NCBI RefSeq assembly: GCF_001899075.1
Contig: NZ_MKVA01000009.1
Location: forward strand, 62,001-126,000
Length of the DNA: 64,000 nt
Direction of reading: 5' to 3'
From: Devosia sp. 67-54
GTDB taxonomy: Bacteria; Pseudomonadota; Alphaproteobacteria; Rhizobiales; Devosiaceae
The notes under the pieces were generated by a model that saw only the letters and a list, made by a program, of their open reading frames with translations, was not told the DNA's origin and made no database searches. Of the stretch, positions 1 through 7,566 are shown one piece after another (positions within the stretch are counted from its first letter, which is position 1; each line of letters begins with the position of its first letter). Both the position numbers and the translations under genes were made by a program.

Positions 1-384
1 TTGCGCCAGCGCATCGGTGGCGATGTCATAGGCTTCGTCGCCGCTGGCGCCGCCGGCCTGGCTCGCCGCCACATAGGCGTTCTCGAACACGGTCATGCCC
101 GAGAACGGCCGCGGTATCTGGTGCGTCCGTGCCAGGCCGCGCCGGCAACGCGCCGGCGCCCCCAGACGCGTCACATCATCGTCCTTGAAGCGGATGCTGC
201 CCGCCGACGGAGGCTGCGCCCCCGCCAGCACCGACAGCAGTGTGGTCTTGCCGGCCCCGTTGGGGCCGACGATGCCCAGCGCCTCGCCCTCGCCGATGCT
301 GAGGTCGACACCGTCGAGCACCACAAGCGCGCCGAAGCGCTTGTGCAGCCCGTCGGCGACGAGGATCGGCGTTGTGGCCTGCAT
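1..384 (-). CDS. ABC transporter ATP-binding protein, LivG-type (partial, C-terminus off window)
   Basis: This is the N-terminal 128 residues of a cytoplasmic ABC ATPase of the branched-chain amino acid (LivG) class; the gene continues past base 1. The Walker A motif GPNGAGKTT is visible about 50 residues in. It is followed by the LivG-type Q-loop stretch ARTHQIPRPFSGMTVFENA, in which TVFEN is typical of this family. The ATG at 384 lies 28 bases downstream of the stop of the binding-protein gene, so the two form an operon. The neighbouring PcaQ-like regulator and PcaQ-type box suggest an importer for protocatechuate or related aromatic acids, as known for an S. meliloti Liv-like system. The substrate is inferred; the ATPase class is secure. 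Confidence 0.9.
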   Translation of the reverse strand, partial: MQATTPILVADGLHKRFGALVVLDGVDLSIGEGEALGIVGPNGAGKTTLLSVLAGAQPPSAGSIRFKDDDVTRLGAPARCRRGLARTHQIPRPFSGMTVFENAYVAASQAGGASGDEAYDIATDALAQ

Positions 385-412
385 GGCACGGCTCCGGATG
401 GCTCCCTTGCGA

Positions 413-1711
413 TCAGCTATTGTACGGCAACAGCTTGGCCGCGACGGGAACATTCGGATCGGGAGCATTGTCCACGATCACCAGGTCGAACGGATATTTG
501 CTGCCCGGCTTCGACTTCACCCATTGCGCCCCGATGATCGGGGCCTCCGACACGTTCGGCACCGGTCCGGTGTTGAAGTCGACCTTGCCGACCATGGTCG
601 TGGTGTTGAGGGTCGACAGGGCTTTGGCCAACGCTGCCTTGTCGTTGGGCGTCCCTGCGGCGGCCAACGCCGCGAAGCCGCCGTCGAGCAGCGCCATGCT
701 GGCGCCGAGCTGCTGCTGGCGCTGCTTGCCCGCCGTCGCCTCGTAGCCGCTCGCCAGATCTTCGCCCGACATGCCGGTGAGCGACGATTTGTACGGGAAG
801 GTCCAGTGCCAATAGGCCGCCGTCGCCAGCTTGTCACCAAGATCGCCCACCGCTTCGATGTCGCTTGGGAACAACCCGGTCTTGGCGATCTGCGCGATCT
901 TGATCTGCTTGGTCAGGCCCTGCTGCGCCGCCTGCCGCCAGAAGGCCGCAAAGTCCGGCGGGATCGGGAAGGTGTTGAACATCTCAACCCCCTCGTCCTT
1001 GAACTTCTGGATCTGCGACGAATAGTCGGTGGTGCCGTCCTCGTACGGACCCGGATCGATGATCGTATAGCCGCCCTTCTCGAGCAGTGGCGCCAGGGCC
1101 GCGCGAATGGCGTTGCCATCGGCGTCGTTGGGATACATCACGCCGATCTTCTTGTTGGTTTCGATGCCCTTCCACATGCTCAGATAGGTTTCGGCGAACA
1201 CCTCGGTGCCGAAGCTGAACAGGTAGGTCCATTTGAACGGCGACGGTGCGCCCGGCTTGGCGCCACGGCCGAAGTAGAACGCTTCCCACGGCACGATGGT
1301 GCCGAGGCACGGTACACCTGCCGCTTCGCAGGCATCGGCCACCGGATTGACCACCTCGGGCGTCGAAGTGGTGAGCATCATGTCGATGCCCTGGTTGTTG
1401 ATCAGATCCTTGGCCAACTGGCCGGCGCGCGCCGGATCGGATTGCGTGTCCTGGTCGATGATGGTGACGGCATAGGTCTTGTCGCCCACCTTGAAGCCGT
1501 TGGCGAGCGCCTTGCGCGCCATGTCGAGCACGTAGCCGTCGCCCTCGCCGAACCCGCCCAGCGGGCCGGTGCGCGGGCTGATGAAGCCGACCTTCAGCGT
1601 GTCTGCGGCCTGCGCCGAATTGGTGCCGGCGCCAAGCGCGACGGCACCGGCGGCTGCGGCGGACGATGCGAGGAAGCCCCGGCGGGTAAGGCCGGTCCGG
1701 TGTTCTGTCAT
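413..1711 (-). CDS. ABC transporter substrate-binding protein (Peripla_BP_6 type), probable aromatic-acid importer
   Basis: A 432-residue periplasmic binding protein. The N-terminus carries a twin-arginine-like signal (TRRGFLASSAAAAGAVAL) ending near AQAAD. The mature part opens LKVGFISPRTGPLGGFGEGD, the usual start of the Leu/Ile/Val-binding family that also binds aromatic acids. The ATG at 1711 is chosen because an AGGGAGG ribosome site precedes it and the signal peptide starts there; longer in-frame extensions run into the divergent regulator. It is followed 28 bases later by a LivG-type ATPase gene. A PcaQ-like dyad at 1800-1815 lies about 90 bases upstream, a fitting place for LysR activation. 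Protocatechuate or a similar acid is the favoured ligand (inference). Confidence 0.88.
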   Translation of the reverse strand: MTEHRTGLTRRGFLASSAAAAGAVALGAGTNSAQAADTLKVGFISPRTGPLGGFGEGDGYVLDMARKALANGFKVGDKTYAVTIIDQDTQSDPARAGQLAKDLINNQGIDMMLTTSTPEVVNPVADACEAAGVPCLGTIVPWEAFYFGRGAKPGAPSPFKWTYLFSFGTEVFAETYLSMWKGIETNKKIGVMYPNDADGNAIRAALAPLLEKGGYTIIDPGPYEDGTTDYSSQIQKFKDEGVEMFNTFPIPPDFAAFWRQAAQQGLTKQIKIAQIAKTGLFPSDIEAVGDLGDKLATAAYWHWTFPYKSSLTGMSGEDLASGYEATAGKQRQQQLGASMALLDGGFAALAAAGTPNDKAALAKALSTLNTTTMVGKVDFNTGPVPNVSEAPIIGAQWVKSKPGSKYPFDLVIVDNAPDPNVPVAAKLLPYNS

Positions 1712-1799
1712 GTCAGTCCTCCCTTGACGGCCCTCCTGCCGCCGCTGCCACAATCGAGCACCGTTCCGTATTGGTAAAATGAGAAATTTTCCGGTACCC

Positions 1800-1815
1800 A
1801 TAACCCGGAGGTTAT
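1800..1815. promoter_or_regulatory. PcaQ-type LysR binding box ATAACC-N4-GGTTAT
   Basis: A perfect 6-bp inverted repeat with a 4-base spacer, ATAACCCGGAGGTTAT. It matches the motif I recall for S. meliloti PcaQ (ATAACC-N4-GGTTAA) except at the last base. It ends three bases before the ATG of the LysR gene and contains that gene's ribosome site (GGAGG), so binding could also repress the regulator. It lies about 90 bases upstream of the divergent binding-protein gene. Confidence 0.72.
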
Positions 1816-1818
1816 TCC

Positions 1819-2739
1819 ATGACCGATCTTCCGGTAAAGTTCCGGCATCTGCGCACACTGGTCGAGGTGGCGCGCCAGCAAAGCGTCGGCAAGGCCGCCG
1901 ACGTGCTGCATGTGAGCCAGCCGGCCGTCACCAAGACTCTGCGCGAGCTCGAAAGCGCGCTCGGCACGACGCTGGTCGAACGCGACGGCCGCGGCATCCG
2001 CATCACCCAGTTCGGCGAGGTCTTCCTGCAGCATGCCGGCGCCAGCCTTGCCGCCATCCAGCGCGGCATCGACAGCGTGGCGCGCGCCCGCGCCAATTCC
2101 GGCCCGCCGCTGAGAATCGGCGCCCTGCCCACCGTCTCCGCCCGCATCATGCCGGGAGCGCTCGAGCGCTTTTTGGCGCTGCGCACCGGCAATCCGGTCA
2201 AGATCGTCTCCGGCGAAAACGTCGTTCTGCTCGAGCAGCTTCGCCTCGGCCAGCTCGACCTAGTGGTCGGCCGCCTCGCTGCCCCCGAATTGATGACGGG
2301 CCTCAGCTTCTCGCACCTCTACGCCGAGCCGGTGGTATTCGCCGTGCGCCGCGGCCATCCGCTGTTGCAAGGCCGCGGCTTTGACTTCGCCCGCATCCGC
2401 GACTTCACCGTGCTGATGCCGACCCAGGGTTCGGTCATCCGCCCGTTCGTCGAACGCTTCCTCATCGGCCATGGCATCGGCGATCTGCCGGTCGAGATCG
2501 AAACCGTGTCCGACGCCTTCGGCCGCGCCATGATCCGGCAGTCGGACGCCATCTGGGTGATCTCGGAAGGCGTCGTCGCCCCCGATATCGAATCCGGCGA
2601 CACGCAGCGGCTGCCGGTCGATACCTCCGAAACCCGCGGCGCGGTCGGCCTCACCATCCGCGCCGGCGTGCCCGAGCCGCCCGGCAGCGCCCTGCTCGCC
2701 AACTGCCTGCACGAGACGGTGCGGGCGCTGGGACTCTAG
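1819..2739 (+). CDS. pcaQ: LysR-family transcriptional regulator, PcaQ type
   Basis: A 306-residue LysR-type regulator. The N-terminal winged helix-turn-helix reads KAADVLHVSQPAVTKTLREL, and the effector domain contains VSGENVVLLEQLRLGQLDLV followed by VGRLAAPE, a stretch characteristic of PcaQ/GbpR regulators. PcaQ activates the protocatechuate branch of the beta-ketoadipate pathway, and in S. meliloti also a Liv-type protocatechuate importer, in response to beta-carboxy-cis,cis-muconate (family knowledge). Here it is divergent from such an importer, and a PcaQ-like box lies in the shared promoter. No pca catabolic genes are in the window. The gene ends five bases from the convergent hydratase-lyase gene. 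A GbpR-type sugar regulator is the main alternative. Confidence 0.82.
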   Translation: MTDLPVKFRHLRTLVEVARQQSVGKAADVLHVSQPAVTKTLRELESALGTTLVERDGRGIRITQFGEVFLQHAGASLAAIQRGIDSVARARANSGPPLRIGALPTVSARIMPGALERFLALRTGNPVKIVSGENVVLLEQLRLGQLDLVVGRLAAPELMTGLSFSHLYAEPVVFAVRRGHPLLQGRGFDFARIRDFTVLMPTQGSVIRPFVERFLIGHGIGDLPVEIETVSDAFGRAMIRQSDAIWVISEGVVAPDIESGDTQRLPVDTSETRGAVGLTIRAGVPEPPGSALLANCLHETVRALGL

Positions 2740-2744
2740 CCGGA

Positions 2745-3560
2745 TCAGTCCCGCTTGTAGGCGCCCAGCCCCGGCCGGTAGCTCTTGTCGTCGAGGAACT
2801 GCCGAAGCCCTTCGTCGCGCCCACGGCTCTTGTCGAGCAGCAGCATCTGCTCGAGCTTGGCGTAGATGTAGTCGTCCGACGCGTCCCACGGCATGTTGCG
2901 CACGCGCTTGAACGTGTCCTTGGCGGCCTTCAGCGTCACCGGATTCTTGTCGAGCAGCACCCTGGCGAGGGCCATCACTCGCGCCCGCAATTGCGCCGCG
3001 GGCACGGCCTCGTTGACCAGCCCCATCGCCGCCGCCTTGCGCCCGCCGAAGGTTTCGCCGGTCATGATGTAGTAGAGCGCATCGCGATGCCGCATGACTT
3101 CCGCCACCGCGCGCGTGACATTGCCGCCCGGCAAAATGCCCCAGTTGATCTCGCTGAGCCCGAACTGCGCCTCCTCGGCCGCGATCGCCAGGTCGCACGC
3201 CACCAGCGGTGTGAAAGCTCCGCCGAAGCACCAGCCATTGACCATGGCGATGCTCGGCTTCTCGAAATACATCAGCCGCTGCCACCAGGTGCCCGACTGC
3301 CGCCGCACCTTGAGCGTCGCCGCCCGCGGCTTGCCGTCGTTGTCGCGGAAATATTCCTTGAGGTCCATGCCGGCCGACCAGGCCTCGCCGGCGCCGGTCA
3401 GCACCAGCACCCCGACCTCGTCGCGGCCTTCGAGGTCGTCGAGCACCTGCAGCATGCGCTCGTTGAGCGCCGGGTTCATCGCATTGCGCTTCTGCGGGCG
3501 GTTGAAGGTGACCGTCGCCACGCGATCGGCAATTTCGACAAGCACGACATCGTCGCTCAT
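2745..3560 (-). CDS. p-hydroxycinnamoyl-CoA hydratase-lyase (vanillin-forming, crotonase fold)
   Basis: A 271-residue crotonase-family enzyme closely resembling the Pseudomonas hydratase-lyase that converts feruloyl-CoA or p-coumaroyl-CoA into vanillin or 4-hydroxybenzaldehyde plus acetyl-CoA. Diagnostic stretches are LTGAGEAWSAGMDLKEYF, MVNGWCFGGAFTPLVACDL, GLSEINWGI, and the C-terminal DDKSYRPGLGAYKR. The catalytic Glu (E137, in SEINWG) and the substrate-specific Tyr (Y233, in DYIYAKL) are present; the oxyanion Met is M65. The position equal to Ser123 of the Pseudomonas enzyme is Thr117. The ATG at 3560 overlaps the ligase stop (ATGA), so the pair is translationally coupled. Confidence 0.92.
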   Translation of the reverse strand: MSDDVVLVEIADRVATVTFNRPQKRNAMNPALNERMLQVLDDLEGRDEVGVLVLTGAGEAWSAGMDLKEYFRDNDGKPRAATLKVRRQSGTWWQRLMYFEKPSIAMVNGWCFGGAFTPLVACDLAIAAEEAQFGLSEINWGILPGGNVTRAVAEVMRHRDALYYIMTGETFGGRKAAAMGLVNEAVPAAQLRARVMALARVLLDKNPVTLKAAKDTFKRVRNMPWDASDDYIYAKLEQMLLLDKSRGRDEGLRQFLDDKSYRPGLGAYKRD

Positions 3561-5053
3561 CCGAACTCTCCATTCATGAGGCGCTCTCGCAGCACCGGCT
3601 TCAGGATCTTGCCCGCCGCACTGCGCGGAATGGCCTCGACCACCACTACGCGCGTCGGGCACTTGTATTTCGCGAGGCGAGCGGCGCAGTGCGCGCGCAA
3701 CGCGTCCGGATCGAAACTCGCTGCGTCCTCCGGCACAACAAAGGCGACGCCGATCTCGCCCCAGCGCGCGTCCGCTATCCCGAGCACCGCGGCGTCAGCG
3801 ACGGCTCCGCTCGCCGCGACCACGGCCTCGACCTCGGCCGGATAGACGTTCTCGCCGCCCGACACGTACATGTCCTTGAGCCGGTCGACGATGCGATACA
3901 TCCCCGACATCTCGCGCCGCGCCAGGTCGCCGGTGCGGTACCAGCCTTCGGCGAACGCCGCCGCCGTCTCCGCCGGCCGGTTCCAGTAGCCCGGCGTGAC
4001 CGACGGCCCCCGCAACCAGACCTCACCCACGTCGCCAGCGCGGACATCGGCGCCATCCGCCACGAGACGGATTTCAATGTGCGGGGCCGGCAGGCCGACC
4101 GCGCCGGCGCTGCGCCGCACTGCCTCGCGATCGATCGGGACGTGGATCGCCGTTCCAGCTTCACTCATGCCATAGCCATTGACCAGCGGCACGCCGAACT
4201 CCAGGAACCGCTCGATCAGCGCCGGAGCGGGCGGCGCGCCGCCGAGGAAGATCGCGTGCAGGCGCTTGAGCGCGGCGGCGTCGAACGCCGCGTCCGCCGC
4301 CAGCGCCTCGGCCATCATCGGCACGGCAAAATAGTGCGTCACGCCAAGCGCCGCGTCGCTAAGCGCCGCCAGCGTACGCGGCACCAGAAAGCGGTCGGTC
4401 AACACCAATGTGCCGCCCGCCATCAGCGTCGAACGCGCCACCGCGATCAGCCCGATGGTATGGAACATCGGCAGGTCCGACAATGTCACCGACCCGGCAT
4501 GCACCTCGCCCACCGCGATGAAGTTCAGCGCCGCCGCGAAGGCATTACGGGCCGTGACGATGACACCCTTGGGCCGGCCGGTGGTTCCCGAGGTGTAAAG
4601 CAGGATGATCGGCCGGTGCACCGGCAGCGGCTGGGCCGGCAGCGGCGCGGTCGTGCGGATTTCATCGAGCGCGCCCGTCGCGGCGACGCCCGCGGCGAGC
4701 AGCGGCAGGAACTCGTTCTGCGCCACGACCAGGCGCGGCGCACAATCCTCGAGCAGCGCTGCGATCTCCGGCCCCGCGAGCCGCCAGTTGAGCGGCACGA
4801 AAATCGCCCCGCAGCGCTCCGCACCCAGCGCCAACACCAGCAGTTCGACGCCGTTCCGGCCAAGATAGGCGACGCGCTCACCCTGCGTCTCGCCCAACCG
4901 TGACGCGAGCCAGCCGGCTGCGCGATCGGCCAGCGCAGTCAGCTCCGCATAGGCGAGGCGCTCGCCGCTCGCCAGCGCCACCACGGCCGTCTTTGCCGGC
5001 CGCGCCGCCGCCGCATAGGCAAGAGCATCGGTGCTGAACTCGTCCTCGGCCAA
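3557..5053 (-). CDS. acyl-CoA ligase, probable feruloyl/hydroxycinnamoyl-CoA synthetase
   Basis: A 498-residue AMP-forming ligase of the ANL superfamily. It shows the P-loop LLYTSGTTGRPKG, the adenylate motif GYGMSEAG, the hinge motif YRTGDLARRE, and a C-terminal catalytic Lys in SAAGKILKP. It should activate ferulate, p-coumarate or caffeate with ATP and CoA, supplying the coupled hydratase-lyase. I chose TTG at 5053 because GGAGGAG lies just upstream and the usual N-terminus of the family follows (FSTDALAYAAAARP). A start at 5140 would overlap the divergent MarR gene. Substrate preference among hydroxycinnamates is inferred from the neighbour; the ligase class is clear. Confidence 0.87.
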   Translation of the reverse strand: MAEDEFSTDALAYAAAARPAKTAVVALASGERLAYAELTALADRAAGWLASRLGETQGERVAYLGRNGVELLVLALGAERCGAIFVPLNWRLAGPEIAALLEDCAPRLVVAQNEFLPLLAAGVAATGALDEIRTTAPLPAQPLPVHRPIILLYTSGTTGRPKGVIVTARNAFAAALNFIAVGEVHAGSVTLSDLPMFHTIGLIAVARSTLMAGGTLVLTDRFLVPRTLAALSDAALGVTHYFAVPMMAEALAADAAFDAAALKRLHAIFLGGAPPAPALIERFLEFGVPLVNGYGMSEAGTAIHVPIDREAVRRSAGAVGLPAPHIEIRLVADGADVRAGDVGEVWLRGPSVTPGYWNRPAETAAAFAEGWYRTGDLARREMSGMYRIVDRLKDMYVSGGENVYPAEVEAVVAASGAVADAAVLGIADARWGEIGVAFVVPEDAASFDPDALRAHCAARLAKYKCPTRVVVVEAIPRSAAGKILKPVLRERLMNGEFG

Positions 5054-5066
5054 CCGCTCCTCCGCG

Positions 5067-5083
5067 ATTGTCGTTGCGACAAT
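5067..5083. promoter_or_regulatory. inverted repeat, candidate MarR operator 1
   Basis: ATTGTCG-TTG-CGACAAT: perfect 7-bp arms with a 3-base spacer, in the 70-base gap between the divergent ligase and MarR genes. It lies just upstream of the ligase ribosome site, where a bound MarR dimer would block ligase transcription. Confidence 0.6.
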
Positions 5084-5101
5084 TGTATGTAACACGTACA
5101 A
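5083..5101. promoter_or_regulatory. inverted repeat, candidate MarR operator 2
   Basis: TTGTATGT-AAC-ACGTACAA: 8-bp arms with one mismatch and a 3-base spacer, abutting operator 1. It sits about 22 bases before the MarR start, so it is a candidate site for autoregulation. Confidence 0.5.
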
Positions 5102-5123
5102 AATTGCCGAGGAGGACGCAAGC

Positions 5124-5588
5124 ATGTCGACAATCGCCACGGATGGCGACGCCGGCCCCGCCCTGCAACTGGGCTGGCTCGAGGCGCTGCTGGGATTTCA
5201 TCTGCGCATGGCCAGCGCCGCCGTCGCCCGCGACTTTGCCGGCGCGATGCACGGCCTCGACCTGACGCAGAAGCAATATGCGGTGCTGGAGCTGATCGAC
5301 GCCAATCCCGGCGTCTCGCAAATCGATCTCGCCACAACCCTCGGCACCGACCGCGCCACCATGATGGCCATCGTCGACCGCCTCGACGGGCGCCAGCTCC
5401 TCACCCGCCGCCGCTCGGCCAGCGACGGCCGCCGCCAGGCGCTGCACCTCACGGCGGCCGGCGCGCGCCTCCTCATCGTAGCGCGGGACCGCATCGCCGA
5501 ACACGAGCAGCGTTTCATCGCCGCCCTCGGCGGCCGCGGCGACCACCTGATCGCCATGCTGCGCGAGATTTACGGCAGGCCGGTCTGA
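5124..5588 (+). CDS. MarR-family regulator of hydroxycinnamate degradation
   Basis: A 154-residue MarR-family winged-helix regulator. The core reads DLTQKQYAVLELI, then the recognition region VSQIDLATTLGTDRATMMAIV and the wing LLTRRRSASDGRRQALHLT. Start ATG 5124 is preceded by GAGGAGGA. It is divergent from the ligase/hydratase-lyase operon with two dyads between them. This is the arrangement seen for FerC/HcaR/CouR regulators, which are released by hydroxycinnamoyl-CoA thioesters (family knowledge). It is therefore probably a repressor that opens the operon when the CoA ester accumulates. It ends convergently with the permease gene, 64 bases apart. Confidence 0.85.
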   Translation: MSTIATDGDAGPALQLGWLEALLGFHLRMASAAVARDFAGAMHGLDLTQKQYAVLELIDANPGVSQIDLATTLGTDRATMMAIVDRLDGRQLLTRRRSASDGRRQALHLTAAGARLLIVARDRIAEHEQRFIAALGGRGDHLIAMLREIYGRPV

Positions 5589-5652
5589 CGCTGACCCCGT
5601 GCTTAAGGGCCTCCGCGCATGAGGCCGCGGTCGACAGGCCGAAGAAGCAGAT

Positions 5653-7566
5653 CTATTTCAGCAGGCCCGGCGACACCGATCCCTGCAATTGCCGCTGGAA
5701 TACGATGTAGGCCACCAGCACCGGCAGCACCGTGATCACCACGGCGGCGAACAGCGCGCCGAAATCGACCGCATAGCCCGCCTGCGAGGCGAACTTGGCC
5801 ATGCCCTGCGACAGCACGTAGTTGCCGTCCTTGGTGTTGAGGGCCACCGGCAGCAGGAACTGGTTCCACAGGCCGAGGAAGTTGAAGATGGCGACGGAGG
5901 CGAGACCGGGCTTGGCCATCGGCAGCATGATCTGGAAGAAGATGCGCCACGGCCCGCAGCCGTCGAGCGCCGCGGCCTCGGCCACCTCCTGCGGCAGCGT
6001 GCGGAAAAACGCATAAAGGAAGAACACCGTGAACGGCAGCGCGAACGCCACATAGGTGATGATCAGCCCCTGCAGCGTGTTGAGCACGTGGAAGCTCTGC
6101 AGCACGAAGAACAGCGGCACGATGGCGAGGAACGGCGGAAAGGTCAGGCCGGCCAGCATCGCATAATAGATGATCTTGTTGCCCTTGAACTCGTAGCGCG
6201 CCAGCACATAGGCGCACATGGCGCCCAGCAGCATGACGATGACCAGCGCGCTGGCCACCACGATCACCGAATTGAAGAAATATGTACCGATGCCGGCGCT
6301 GGTCCAGGCCGAGACATAGTTGTCGAAATTCCAGTTGGCGGGCAGCGTGAAGGGCGAGCTCAGCACCTCCTTGGTCGTCTTGAACGACGACAGCAGCACC
6401 CACAGCAGCGGAGCACAGACGATGATCATCCAGGCAATCAGGGCGACGTGCGAGATCGTGGCGACTGTCTTGTCGGTCCAGATGCCGGGCCGTGACGGCG
6501 TCTTGCGGACGAGCTTCGGCAGCGGCTGCATCGGCGAGGTGTTCACCGGCCGCCGACCCTCCGTCACCGGACTGACCGACTTGGTCCGCGGCGGCTTCTT
6601 TTCGCCGGTGAGATAGAACACCAGGAACACCAGCGCCGCGAACAGCAGCGTGACCACCGCCATCACCACGCCCATCGAGCTGGCGTAGCCGAACTTGGTT
6701 TTCTTGAACGCGGTAACCAGCAGGTCCTGCGAAATGGTCAGCGTCGAATTGTTCGGCCCGCCATTGGAGTTGAGGGCCTGCATGTAGACGAAGGCATCGA
6801 GCGCGAGGATACCCAGATAGATGTAGGCAGTGCGGATGTTGTCGCGGATCATCGGCACGGTGATGAACACCGCCGTGCGGAAGCGGCCGGCGCCATCGAC
6901 GCGCGCCGCGTCGTACACCTCGGACGGGATGCCTTTGATCGCGGCGATGAACAGCACCATGTAGAAGCCGACCATCGACCACACGATCACGAAGATCGAC
7001 GCGCCCATGGCGGTGCGTTCGTCGCCCAGCCATGGGAACGATTTGAACCCGCTGAGTCCGATGCCCGTCAGCAGCCCGTTCAACAGGCCGTTGGAAGGGT
7101 CGTACATCTGCGCCCAGATGATGCCGATGACGATCGCCGGCACCACATAGGGAAAGAACGAGACGATGCGGTAGATGCCGGAATTGGCGATGCCGCGCAC
7201 CTCGCCGCGACTCACGCCGCCGACCGTGACCAGTGTTGCCAGGGTGAGCGACAGCACGATGGTCAGGGGCGGCAGGACGAGCGCCAGCACCAGATTGTTG
7301 CTGAGTGCCTTGAGGAAGACGCCGTCCTGCAGCAGCCTGAGGTAGTTGTCGAACCCCACGAAGTTCATCTTCCTGGAGAACCCACCCCAATCGGTGAGCG
7401 AGTAGTAGAACGCCTGCACGATGGGCAGGATCACGAAGATGATGTAGATCGCCAGCGGGATCCCCAGGAAGGCCAGCACGAAGCTGGCCTGCCCGAAGCT
7501 CGGAAGCGTCCACCGCCGCTTTGCAGCGGCCACCCTTTGTGCTCCTGCCATCGTGCCTTCGGTCAC
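5653..7566 (-). CDS. fused MalF-MalG type sugar ABC permease (NgcF-NgcG fusion)
   Basis: One uninterrupted reading frame of 637 residues that contains both inner-membrane permeases normally encoded separately. The MalF-like half (about residues 25-330) has the EAA loop EVYDAARVDGAGRFRTAVFI. A charged Pro-rich linker follows (near KKPPRTKSVSP to VRKTPSRPG), then the MalG-like half (about 365-637) with EVAEAAALDGCGPWRIFFQI. GTG at 7566 overlaps the stop of the binding-protein gene (GTGA). ATG at 7551, with GAAGG upstream, is an alternative start. The pair should import GlcNAc, chitobiose or a related sugar, given the NgcE-like partner. No ATPase gene lies in this cluster. Confidence 0.88.
   Translation of the reverse strand: MTEGTMAGAQRVAAAKRRWTLPSFGQASFVLAFLGIPLAIYIIFVILPIVQAFYYSLTDWGGFSRKMNFVGFDNYLRLLQDGVFLKALSNNLVLALVLPPLTIVLSLTLATLVTVGGVSRGEVRGIANSGIYRIVSFFPYVVPAIVIGIIWAQMYDPSNGLLNGLLTGIGLSGFKSFPWLGDERTAMGASIFVIVWSMVGFYMVLFIAAIKGIPSEVYDAARVDGAGRFRTAVFITVPMIRDNIRTAYIYLGILALDAFVYMQALNSNGGPNNSTLTISQDLLVTAFKKTKFGYASSMGVVMAVVTLLFAALVFLVFYLTGEKKPPRTKSVSPVTEGRRPVNTSPMQPLPKLVRKTPSRPGIWTDKTVATISHVALIAWMIIVCAPLLWVLLSSFKTTKEVLSSPFTLPANWNFDNYVSAWTSAGIGTYFFNSVIVVASALVIVMLLGAMCAYVLARYEFKGNKIIYYAMLAGLTFPPFLAIVPLFFVLQSFHVLNTLQGLIITYVAFALPFTVFFLYAFFRTLPQEVAEAAALDGCGPWRIFFQIMLPMAKPGLASVAIFNFLGLWNQFLLPVALNTKDGNYVLSQGMAKFASQAGYAVDFGALFAAVVITVLPVLVAYIVFQRQLQGSVSPGLLK

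Noticed and set aside
2260-3573. A 437-codon minus-strand frame spanning the end of the LysR gene and the hydratase-lyase
   Set aside because: It is the wrong frame of the hydratase-lyase; the alternative frame has the clear family motifs and the ATGA coupling.
5031-5123. An upstream start extending the MarR protein by 31 residues
   Set aside because: It would cover the divergent promoter and both dyads. ATG 5124 has a strong ribosome site and the normal family length.
5589-5652. GGCCT...AGGCC stem between the MarR and permease genes as a bidirectional terminator
   Set aside because: The stem is only five base pairs and lacks a T run on either strand.
6480-6620. A separate start (Met at the MQPLPKL stretch) splitting the fused permease into two genes
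   Set aside because: There is no stop codon before it in the frame and the linker is continuous, so one protein is the simplest reading.
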